Shown: in pieces, positions 46,689 through 58,600 of the stretch
Layout: each line of letters begins with the position of its first letter
Position numbering within the stretch: the first letter of the stretch is position 1
Assembly (NCBI GenBank): GCA_037903355.1
Contig: JBAJFE010000054.1
Span: forward strand, 1 to 64,000
DNA length: 64,000 nucleotides
Source of the DNA: Trichuris trichiura
Lineage: Eukaryota > Nematoda > Enoplea > Trichinellida > Trichuridae
Reading direction: 5' to 3'
Made by a program: the position numbers and the translations under genes
Notes under the pieces: generated by a model
The model's database searches: none
Told to the model about the DNA's origin: nothing
What the model saw: only the letters and a program-made list of their open reading frames with translations

Positions 46689-49600
46689 GTAAGTACTGAA
46701 AACATAGCTGAATAGCTATAGCTCTTTGGAAACTATTCCTTATAAATGTCATATCAAAAGGGGTTAAAAGATATTCTCTAGCGATGAGACAGTAAAGATG
46801 GGAATAACCTTAATTTTGGCAGTCGGTTGATTCCATAACAACGTGATGAAAAGATAACTAAGCTGACAATATTCTTATGATATGTATGCACCGAGTCCTT
46901 GCCCTGTTGTTTCCTCCAACCCCGCAAGTAGGCATTGTCCGCACAAGCCATGCGCCTTTAAAACGTTCTGCTCTCATGGCCTACTCGTCATCATCTCGCT
47001 TTCTAATTCCTAGCTTTATGCTTTCGTATAAATCGAGAGAACTGTAACGATTATTTCTGTCTAATGAAGCAGGCGAGTGCCTTTGGCCAAAGTACTAAAG
47101 CATTTCGCACACGACATTATTTGCCAGTGGAGTAGCAGAAGCTTCTTTTTCTGCGAAACTTTTCCTTAAGGAAAACAAATTTATTATTCTTTGAAATTTG
47201 TTACAGAGTTTGCCTGCTATAAGTAGTATATTTTATTTGAAATCACGATTAACGTACTCGGAGCTTTCCGGGCGTTCTTCCCCCGTCATCAGCAAACAGA
47301 AAAATATAAACGGTGAATTGCCAGCATGAAATGCAGAAGGGTGGGAAAGAATGATATTCTTGAAGAGGTTGGATGATTTGTAAACTTTGAACCATATATT
47401 CATTTTAAAGTTGTTGCCTGGTATCTGTTCCGTCAAGCTCTCATGCTGAAGATGGGTCGAGGCCGAAATCGGAAAGCTCCGCGCTTAAAAGTTACTTTTT
47501 TGAACACGCCCTAGCGCAAGTAAAATAAATTTTAAAGCACTGTCAACCCGTTACGAAGTGTTACACGTCCAATGAAGATACTCGGATCTTCTCATTGAAA
47601 GCTGTTCGAAGAATCTTGCTCTCTGTAGAAACCTTGCGCGGTCAGCGATTCCAGCTTTATTGAATACAGGATGCTTCATGCCGGATATATATCTTGACGA
47701 GATTTTTTGTGGGTGCGTCTGATCCACTAGCTAGGCCAGTCTTAAAATTGAAGCCCCTGTCCAAAAGTGTCTGAATTACTTGCACACGACGTTGTAGCTA
47801 AAGGATCCTCATCTTAGGTTTCACACAAAATTCGTGTAGTCTCGGCTCCCGCCTTCACTTGGTCAAAGAATGAAATTATGTAGAGCATAAATGAACGACG
47901 TGACGCTGCCTGGCAAACGAACAAAAGGCATAAATCTACGAGCAAAACAGAGCGTTTTCGTGGGCGTAAGGCAAATATTCAGTTGATATATATTACCATA
48001 TCGACAGCAGAAACGTAGGTATAATGCTATACATAATGTAGGCAAAATTTTGAGCGGGCAAATTCATGCAAAACTTAGTGCATCTGTTATACGGAAACGT
48101 AAATTCTTTATTTTTCGTTTCTTCTTTAGGGGGTGCAATATTAAGAATTTAAACAAAGAGCATTACTTAAAGAAACTCCATTTGCCCGATGTTGACCTTC
48201 CTGCATTAACTGACACATTCGGTTGCATAACTTCACATGAACTACAGAAAAACCGCAGAAATTGTTGTCTTGGAGTAACTAGTCTCAGCGTACATATTAA
48301 CACGATCTTTGTTGAAGCTTCAAACAAAAAACTCTAAACGGTTGAAACCAGTACACCCCGCTAGGTATTCGGTTATCCTCTTCCTCCATTCCAAAAATGG
48401 GAAGCTTTTCGTTAAGATAATTTTGCACTGATGTTGCGTGATAAGTGCCCCATAAAGCATAAATCCAAAGTCAGTCGCTGTCACGCAAAGCGTCTTTTTC
48501 TTCTTTAGCCTCTCCACATACAATGTCTTTCAGGCAGCTTCTACAGTTTTATAATATGAACCTCCATCAGTTCCCGTCTCTGAGAATTTATTTATACTTT
48601 AACGTAGGGTTTTGCTTCAGCTATCAAGCAGAAATAGTAGCAGCTCATTTATAGACGCTCTGTGGGAGAACACTTGCGCCAAGAACGAAGGCTTCGATCC
48701 ACTGAACTGTTTACTGATGTAAGCGAGTACACGATAGAGGAAAGAGACCCCGTTTGGGGAAAACAATGCCTCCTTATATAAGGCATGATGATCCTATTAG
48801 GGGGGTGACTGAGTTCACTTTAGCGCGACCTGGTCATCGGTGCGCGTTTGAGGGACCACATGCCGCGGTCACTCTCGCCCTGAACGCTGGTCACTGCACC
48901 CATTAAGGTGCGACCACGGTTGGGCCACTCTGGCGCGAGACTTTTCAGAGCGGTCTTCACGCTGTCCGTCCTCGCTCTGTGCCCTGCGGGATTCATCCTC
49001 CTGCTGGCACTGCCACACGCTCAGCAAAAATAGGAACCAAGGAAGAACACACATTACCTTTTGTCCCCCCGTAGACAACAGAGTTCACGTATCGTTTTGT
49101 GCCGACGTAAAAAAATCTTATATGGTTGGCCATTCACAAAATATGCAAGAGCTGTATCTAGGCATTTCTAGCTTTCCAGTCAAATTAATCAATTAAAAAC
49201 ATTTTGCTGGCAGGGTTTTCATGAATTCCCCCTTTTTCATTATATGGCAGCACTCTTGTTCTAGCGAACATGGCAATTACCATCTTTTGATGACCCATTG
49301 CTAAAGGATGATAAGGTAAAGTCGTTATATGCTTTTGCTGTTCCTCTTCACATCATTAGTAAAGACTAAGGATGCAGGCAGTTTTTGTGTTTTGCGGTTT
49401 AGTCCGTTTTTTCTTTTACGTCTTTTATAGGTGTGACCGTTAGATTCAGAGCTTCCATGACTCACGTGAGCCATTGTCAACAAGAACTTTATCACTCGCT
49501 GGACTAGGTTTCGCTATTTACAATCTCATCTGTCTGATTGACTTTTGCAAGGATCTCAGCTCCACTGTGAAACTTTGAGCGTCAGTCAGAACCGACGGAT

Positions 49601-52600
49601 ATCACGTTTGCTTGATTGTTGTCGTTCATGCGTCGTTGTATCGTTGCGGTGGTCGGTCGGTTCAGTGTTTGCTCTGACGCCTGACAGATGTGGCGGCCTA
49701 GCGCGTGACAGCTTACGATAGAGCTGAGAGCAGAGGTCTTTGCCAAACTATGCAAGGCAGATTAGCGTGCAATTACTATGACCAAACCCAGTGAGAGACA
49801 GACTTTGTTGATGATAGGTCACGCGAGATCTGGAAGATTTGAAACTGACGATCTCATCAATAAAAGATGTAAAAGGAAAACGGCTTAAACCGCAAAAAGA
49901 TAGTAGTCATACAGGAAACCTTTCGCGAATGTTGTAGAATTATGATGATCTAATCCAGCCATTCCCAACCTTTTCTGCGCTAGGCTCCCTTTGAAAGGTG
50001 TCCACGGGCGGCAGACCTCCCCTTTTCCTATTGGTCGATTAATTTTTGCGTTTTTTGTGTAGCAGCCAATCAGCTTTCAATGGCAACTTTCCAGGATCAA
50101 GTTAATGCACTGATACAATGCGAATATACAGTCGTCAAATCATTTGAAAAGAGCACTTGGGGTTCTTCGAAACTAACAATGAAACCACTTCGTCGAGTCG
50201 AGTGAGAATTTCTGCCAATCCTCTATAGAGGGATGTTGCTAACGGTTACCGATCCTCTATAGAGGACTGGCATAAATTCTCACCCTACCGATCTACCTAA
50301 CTACGCCTGTTCCAATAAGGCCTCTCAACCCCCCTTGACGGTCTCCTGCCCCCCCCCCACCTTCTGAAAAATTTTCGATTGCGCCCCCTGACACCCTCTC
50401 GGCCCCCCTGGGGGCCCCAGGCCCCACGTTGAGAATGGCTGATCTAATCTGTGCAATGTGTATGAGCTATATTTAAAGGACATTCTTTGTCGCTGCATCG
50501 CTGACTTAAATTTTTGTATTCTTCCGAACAAGTGGAACTTGTTTATAGATTCCTTTTACGATAGATAAAGCTGTTTTGTTTCCATGAAAAAACCTTTAAT
50601 TCGCAGTAGTTCAAGGCGCTCCTCGCCCCAACTTCAACGCAGACTAAGGCATAAACGTTACTTTCGGGATGCGTTGGAGTCCTAAAGGAAAAAGCACGTG
50701 AGTTTATGCATAACTGACTATGGAATTCACTGAAGGTTCTAAAGGTTCTTAATGGTCCTAAAGGCTTTGAGATGTGCTGCCGGTGTTAGCATCTAGGCCA
50801 GATCAACTGGCAGTTAGGATCGCTAGGTCAGAAAATTTCATAGTAGTTGTAAGTAGCACTGATATGTTTAAGACAAGAAAGACTGCTTCGCCTTAGCCGC
50901 TGTATTAATATGTCACATCCTGTTGTTTTCGCTGTTTCAAGCATATATATTTGTTCTTGTGTAGTCCTTTAAATGACCATTACCTCTAAATACATTGAAG
51001 CGCGAGACTCCTTTCTTCGACTCTTAGTATTGGTTATCTTTGCACTGCTTACTTCTGTTTTAAAAACTTGCTCGCGGTTATGAAACTTTCCGGATCGGGG
51101 TATTTCGAAATACCCTAGCAAGGTATTTTGCCTTTTTTCTGATTTATTCTCCTCAACAATACAGCGTTATTGCTGATAATATTTTCAGCATGAAGTTAGC
51201 TTCCTGTGTATACGAACTAAAACATACAGCACTTTACCGGTATAAGAGCTCAGCTCTTTGATACAACAGTGCCAAATATGATTTCTCTGACTCACTGCTT
51301 CGTTTTACAACTGCCCATTTCAGAATAATAAGCATTCTCATTTCACAAAACTAAAGTAGTTGTACACGGCAAGGTACCCTTATTGTTTTTCTCTGACTTA
51401 CTAAGAAAGATGCTTTGCCTGATTTACTCCCCTCAGTTCTTTAGTGTTATTATTAACAACATTTTAAACATGGAGCATGCTTCCCCCTTAACAAGCTAAA
51501 GCATATAAAGCTTTTTCCAGTATAACAGTTCGGATGCTTGATATGACAATGTCAAACTCTTCGAAAGAACTTTAATTTTGGTAAGACTAATACACACAAC
51601 TTACGCTGGAAGAAATTTAATCCGCATTATTTGAAAGAACTTAATGTCTTCAGCTTCTTGGCGCTTCCAAATTTGCCGCATGTTTCCATTTTATGAATAG
51701 TGATTCTTACCATTTTAGAAAATCGACAAACCGACTAGTCCAGGCAAGGTACTTTTCTTTCTTCCTTTTGTAGAGAGTACGCAACTTAATTTCGCTCATA
51801 TTCTGTAACACATTGAGGTGACCAGTATATTATGAAACGGTCAAAATGCTCGCCTCAAAACTGAGTACGTAGGTTTCAACATACGAAATGTAATTTATAC
51901 ATTCCCGCTTGACGTGTTCCCTTTTCTCTTTGAATCCAGTGCCTTTTCATGCTTATCCCCTTGCTCTAATGTATATGTTTTAGGGTTCGCACCAGAAGTA
52001 CGATGTAAGTTGTTCCTAGTCTACTCCTAAAATGTCTGCTTCGTATATACTTACGTACACCGCGTGATCAAGTGGTCAATGTCGGAAAGGTACAGTGAAA
52101 ATGCTTAACCGTGAAAGAAAGCAAGTAGAGGTCAATAATTCAAAGTGAACTACTGGTGATGCTCCACAAGCAACGGAAGTTTTAACGGCTAAACCTGGAA
52201 TTTCATCGCAGCTAACTTGTGCTATCCGTTTCGGCTTACATCCATCTTTTCTCATTCCGTAGACCTTAAACTCAGTCGAATCATCTTTCGGTCAGACTGT
52301 TAAATTTCGTTAAGCAAACTGACTACTAATGCTGTCACTGAGCGCAAAAAATGTTTTGTTGCTACAAGCCTTTTCTCCTAGACCGTTCAGCTGCTACGCT
52401 TACTGACGAGTAGTTCTATCAACAAGCTTGAACATCATTACGGCGTGAATGCAGAGCAGTCATTTCAGTAGATTCTTTACTAAATACCTTGTGGTTTAAC
52501 CGTATCTGCTCTACTTTTCAGACACTCCACAAGAATGGGGAAAACGTAAGAACTTATGTTACGCCACATGAAAGATCTCAGTGGCGATCATATTCGCAGT

Positions 52601-55600
52601 TTTAACTTTTTTTATGTCTCATAATTATGAAATTGCCTTAGATTTTGTCTAGCAAACATGAGGAGGTCTCGCACACGGTTTACTAGACAAGTCACAAGGC
52701 CTCAGTGCAAATAAATGTTAGGAAACTTTGCACGTTGTAGGGGCCAACTCAAAAGGAAAGAGATGCACTGCTTAAAATGCAAGAAGAATTATTGGCGCGA
52801 GTTAAAGATTACAGGGAGAAATGTTATCCGATGCCAAAGGATGGCTGCAGCTGTATAGAACGAAGACGCGTGCACAGATACGATACGGATGAAGAATGTA
52901 GAGGAAAGGTAATTGCTCATTGGCTGCTTTTATAAATTTGAATTCAGTCTCAAATACCCGCGTAGTCATGCAGGCGACGTAATACCATTTTTACAAGTGG
53001 CGCCCTAATCTTTTTCATCTCCTTTCAATCGCCTATTTTTCAGAGGCTCATCGTCTGTTATTTGCTTAAGCTGTTGAAGCATACTTTAGCCTCAGTGCTG
53101 GCATTACATGTTTAGTTAGGACCAATTTTGATTGGAGTATCCGCCTAGCTTCCTGCAATTACTATGCTTTGCTTTTAAGCTTCTCATTCACTGTAACTGT
53201 GCGTTAGCAGGTTTCCAATGACGAAACAACGAATAACTAGCAGGATGCATAAGTTGCAGTACTCCTCGGGTGGACGGGAAAGCTGAGAACCTGGAATTTT
53301 GAATTTCAACTATCAGCGACTCTTGTGCAGTTTTCTCAGGGTCTATCTACCGGGAATTCACGAGCACGGACCTTTCGACACCAGCCGTACTGTTCAGCTA
53401 AACGGCAGCAATTTGTTCTCTCCCCACTCCAGGGTTTCCGCAGTCCATTTTTCGTTGGTGTCCTTCTTTTATCTTTCGGTCAAGCAATGGCTACAGAGCA
53501 CGAAAATGGCCATTTCGAGGTGGTATATAGTCCTGTACCTGAGAATTCATGGAAACGATTTGGCTGTATGGATGTACTACGTGCACTATGAAAGTGCTTG
53601 GTAAACTCATACCAGCAGGAAGCAGAAGATTCTCGAAATAGCATAACAATGTCAAAGAAAGTCATCACCAGTGGGCAAAAATCTATGAAAATGAATGACA
53701 AGAAACATTCAGTTTTCAATTTTGCACATGCTTTTATAGACAACAGGTTTATGCAACTTCATGCTAATGGAGTAGCTTTCGGAAAGTTTTTACGTAGAAT
53801 GAACGGTTTGAGGATTTTAATGATGGGTAGTAATTTAAATAAGAAAAATCTGAGTAGTTTAGGGCAAAAAGGGGCTGATATTGGGGCGTCTATCATGAAC
53901 AGGTAATAGAAAAAGCATCGCATATCGGTCGCCCTATTCATTATCCGTAATGGTGTTGAAGCAATGATGACTCTTCTTTTACCTCTTCTTCTTTATTTGT
54001 TGCAATCCAGTCACGACTTCAGGGAATAGGACGCTTAACCTTTCTCCTAGTCCTGTATTACGCAGTTAAACGCTAATACTAAAAATACATGAAAATTTTT
54101 CCCTATTAGTTACTGAGACCTCACTGCTAGAGGAAGTAGTAATTCGTAGTACGAAATGGATAAGAATTCCTTATTTATTTATTCGATTGTTTACAATGCG
54201 TAGCTGAAGTACGGAATGCCCAGCCTGTGAAAACGTTTAACAAGCGAACCTTTCGGCTAACCGCTGTTCCCGTCTACAGTGCAAGCGTAAGACGGGAACA
54301 GCGGCTTCTCTAAAGCTCTGAATAATGAAAGTTTTTACAAGCTGAACATTCCGTACTTCAATTTTGCGTTTGCACAGGCCTGTTAGAAGGAGTTTCGTTT
54401 TTATGTATGAAATAATGTTCACAAATGAATGCCATAAAATTCGGTTGGGAACAGACATTGGTTTTATAACTTTGCTTATGACTGGGGACAATCAAAGTGT
54501 TAAATTTTTTTTGTACTGTTGGACTGCACTAATCCAGCAACCTCGCTAATTAGATAATATTTTCTGAGACAGCTAGCAAAGAGATAGTCAAAAGTTACTG
54601 TCAGCGAACAGGTAAGCGCAGATTACGCTACCGCCAGCGTTCCTCACTAAAGTGACTCTGAGATAGTGAAAGGCATTGTAAGAGAGAAGAAAGAAGAAAG
54701 TAGTGATCACAGTAGGAGAAACGCAGCAGAGAGAAACTCTGCTGGCGGGTTAATTCAACTGATCGACAAACTGTTAAAATGTTTTGAGCAACCCAGTTTT
54801 GTAACTGAACAGGAAATAATGAATGAAAAGAAATGACTTTTTAACGTTGTTTTTGATCTTCACGTGCATGTTTTTTATTACGGAAGGGTACAAAGCCTTT
54901 ATTTTTATTTACAAATAACTAGTCCTTCGAAGCTTTCAGTGCTTTTCATGCTCCGTTGTCAACGATAACAATAGCAGGATTTTTTATTGTTATTGTTGAT
55001 AACGGAGCAAAAACAGCTCTGAAAGTTTCGGAGCACTCTTTATTGGTAAGTGAAAATAAACGCCTCGTACCCTTCAGTAATAAAAAACACGCACAGGAAA
55101 TACTGAATGTTTATATGCTGCACTTTAATTTCAGAAAGACAGAAATACATGAAGCAGCTTCTTGCGTAACACGTTCAAAAAGACGGCTAGAATAGAAACA
55201 CAAAAACAGACATTCCAAATTTTAGCGCTATCTACTTCCCATACTCAGGAAGTTCCCCCGTCATCATCGTAAGCTTTTAAGTCCCCTGTCAGATTACAAA
55301 CTGAAGGTACTGGTTGTGACAGCTCACCATCTCTCAGCCCCAAATTCTACAAAATTGTATTGATAAAGTTAGGTTCCTCGCTTATGAAATGTAGGTAACG
55401 CATTTTCCCGCTAAAGGAAAGAGATAATGTACTATCTTTTGTTTCGCTTATTCGTCAAAAAGTTTCTCACACTTCATTTGACGTTTTCTTATTTCTCTCA
55501 CCTGATCTTGCAAACTCTGTCAAAAATTTAGTAGAGTAGGGAAAGTAGAGCAAGCAATCCGGCGCGCCCATTCCGCAAGTACCAACACACTATTGCTAAT

Positions 55601-58600
55601 CCAACAAACCGGATATAAAAGCCGTATCGGATCGGCCAGATCCACCTGTATGATACTCTTATAAAAGCGTACATATAAAACTGGTGGAAATGATTACTGT
55701 TTCTATTTCAGCTACCAGAAAGTGCCCACGAAAGCCCATCCATTGAGGTATTTTTTTGTTTTTCAATTTTACTTTAAAAATGCTTCATACACGCCATATT
55801 CAATCAATGAGGTTATATTTTCCCCAATCTAGATATTATAACAATGCAGAATAACACTAACTACACCATCGTTAAACAGCTACGTTATTTTGGGATGTTT
55901 TGTTAGTACTGTTGTGACAGTTTTTTTCTTTGGAAATTCAGGGTGTTGGCGAAAAGTAATTGACTCGTAAGGATAGACAGCTGACTGTGCTTAGAGAGCT
56001 TCAGCTGACATTTGAATTTGAACGCTTAATGAACTAAATAATCTTTTGATGAATCAGAAATGATTCTGTTTCTGCATTCCAGCTACCCACCAACTGGACT
56101 CGACCGACTGGACCTACCAAGGTACTTCTATTTTACTTCAAAAAGTGTGAACAGAGTGGACAGCATGTTTTCATGCATTCTGTCTATTAAAAAGTTAAAA
56201 AATGTTTCCTCTTGAATTTTGCATAGTATCAGTTGGTCTTTCACGGGCTGCAAACGTTTTGCGAGCGCTTTATCGTTTGCGTAGCCAAATTTGCGCTCAA
56301 CATAAGAAAATATTTGCCTAAGAAAAAACGCACTCCACAGAACACAGACTAAGTTTAACCCCACCTTTGTCCTAAAATGCCTTGAACAGCACAAGATATT
56401 GCTCTTCTTTCAAGCAGAAAAGGCTTTCACAGGTGGCATGTTTGATTTGAACAATTTCCCCTGCTGATTTAGTGTGACATTCAACATGTAGCAACAAAAT
56501 TACTCACCTTTAAAATAGTATGTGCCTCCAGCAAAGTTTGAAAAACCACGTGACAGTTCATCTGTCCAAGGAGGGGCAATCATTGTTTTAAAACGCCCAT
56601 TTTCTCTTTACCAGTAGTGTCAATTACCATTTGAATGAAAGTTTGTAGGAGATAAAACACTAAATAAGCTTTTGTTCGAAAAATTCGTCCAAAATATCTG
56701 TGCTCTCAAATAGTGACCGTTTTATTTTCAGGATCCCACCAAGCCGACTGGACCTTCCAAGGTATGTCCTTCCTTTTCAATCTAAAAAACTCACGCAAAT
56801 TTTTAAACAACATCTATCAGTCTGGCAAGTGCAAACGCCTACTCTGCTAATAGTGCAGCAGATAAACTCTGTGAATGAATATCATATCCGCATAAAAAAT
56901 CAGGAAGCTCAGTTTATGCTTCATCACTTACTAAGGAGAAAGACGCAGACAAGGACAAGGTCTTTTTGCAAGCTAGCTTTCACGAAAATCAGCATTTTTT
57001 CCACATTAAGTTATGAGATTTCATGCAACCCTTGCAAAAAGCCACAGCGCAAAGCATAGTTTGCAAAATTGTTTTCGTAACCTATTGTTGACATAAACCG
57101 TTTCTCGTTTCTAGATACACTGACTGACTGACTAAATGCACGTCACTGATCTCTCACGTTTATTTTAGGATGCGCTGAAGAAATATGGAGTAAGTCACAC
57201 GCTTTGTCGTGACACATGTCTGGCGAGCTCACGTAACTTCTCAAAAACTACAAAAGAATGCATGGTGGGAAATATACTGAACGGGTGCATAGATAATATG
57301 CACGCTGAAGTCACAGACAGTACCTATCAGAAAAGGAAGTCATGAAAGCAGAAAGAGAGAGTTGTTCCAGCAACATTGCACTTTGTATTACCTTTAGCCA
57401 TCTTTCTTGTTCCGCCTTCACTAGATTTAGCCAGACACTAGCCAGCTGCACACCACCACCTGGCAAGTGCAATGCTAGCTGACATAGGAGTCATTTCCCT
57501 ATCTGCAGACTGCGCGTTTCAAACATGTAACTAATAGCTTAAGTAACTGCCGGGCGCCTCTGGCATTTCTTCTACCATTATAGCCTAAAAACACCAAGCC
57601 GAATGTTTCTTTGAAAAGCAGTTTTTGATTTATTGATTTGTCTTCTATTTTTTCAGGCTCTTCGCGACGATGTAAGAACTCACACTGTACTGCATGAAGA
57701 GAACGTTAACGTCTAATGGCGTGCATGTATACAACTTGTAACCTTTTTTGTCCCATCTGCATTACGAAATGACATCACATCTTATCAAGCAAGAATGGCT
57801 GAGTCTTCTCATATGGATTACTGAATATGATTAGAAACCTGATGACAATTTTTAAGATTTTTGTACATTGCAGGGCCCAACAACAAAGGAAAGAAATGCC
57901 AAGGCTGAGGTTCAAGAAGAGCTGATGGAGCGAGTTAGAGGCTACAGGCGGAGGTGTTACCCTATGCCAGTTGACGGATGCAGATGTGATGAAATACTAG
58001 GATCAAAGAGATATGCTACAGATGAAGAGTGTAGAAGAAAGGTAATTGTTCGTTGATTGCTACTGCTGGTAAGCACGCAGTCTGAGATACCTGCAAAGGT
58101 AAGATGATGACATGCATTTATTTTCACTTGGTGAAGCCCTATCAGCAGCTCACCAGTAGCATGCTCACGTAAGCAGGGTGTAATATCAGGCTGCCTAACA
58201 CATTATTTAGTGAAACAAAGCAACTGAATGTGTGAGTGCATTCACACAAGCTATGTCAACGTTAGTGCATTCTGAGTTCCTATTGGAAACACAGGGAGGC
58301 TTTCATGAGTTTTTTCTCCGCGTTAAAGCTCTGTAAGCTTGTAACTGTCACTCAGTAGGGCTGCACTCGCAAATTCAACGCAATGCAGTCAAATAATTAG
58401 TCACGTATTCTGCCACCAAAAATGGAGAACTGGCACTATCGCATAAATTACTGAAGTAAACACTAAAATGGCTTCAATACACTGGAATCTCTGTTAACCG
58501 TATTCTGACAGAAGAACAACGAATTGACTGCACGTAGCAAATACGTTCAGGCTCCAACCCCACCACGTATTTGAAAGAGTCACATGTGTAATTCTTAAAG

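Noticed and set aside
48129..48337. Strong acceptor (TTTCTTCTTTAG) followed by a Cys-containing frame of about 69 codons to a stop
   Set aside because: Its phase does not fit the phase-0 signal-peptide exon at 46602, and no other donor partner was found.
50973..51083. Alternative leader-like frame before cassette 1
   Set aside because: Hydrophobic stretch is good but there is no proper donor in phase 0 before its stop.
51190..51240. 51 nt phase-0 stretch between TTTTCAG and GTATAAG
   Set aside because: The tandem-duplicated copy of this segment lacks the acceptor and is not open, so it is not conserved as an exon.
53040..53115. Strong acceptor CTATTTTTCAG followed by a short hydrophobic frame to TAG after cassette 1
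   Set aside because: Could be an alternative terminal exon, but no counterpart exists after cassettes 2 or 3 and the peptide is unconvincing.
56128..56394. 88-codon minus-strand frame inside an intron of cassette 2
   Set aside because: No signal peptide, splice or homology support, and it starts beside a well-supported plus-strand exon.
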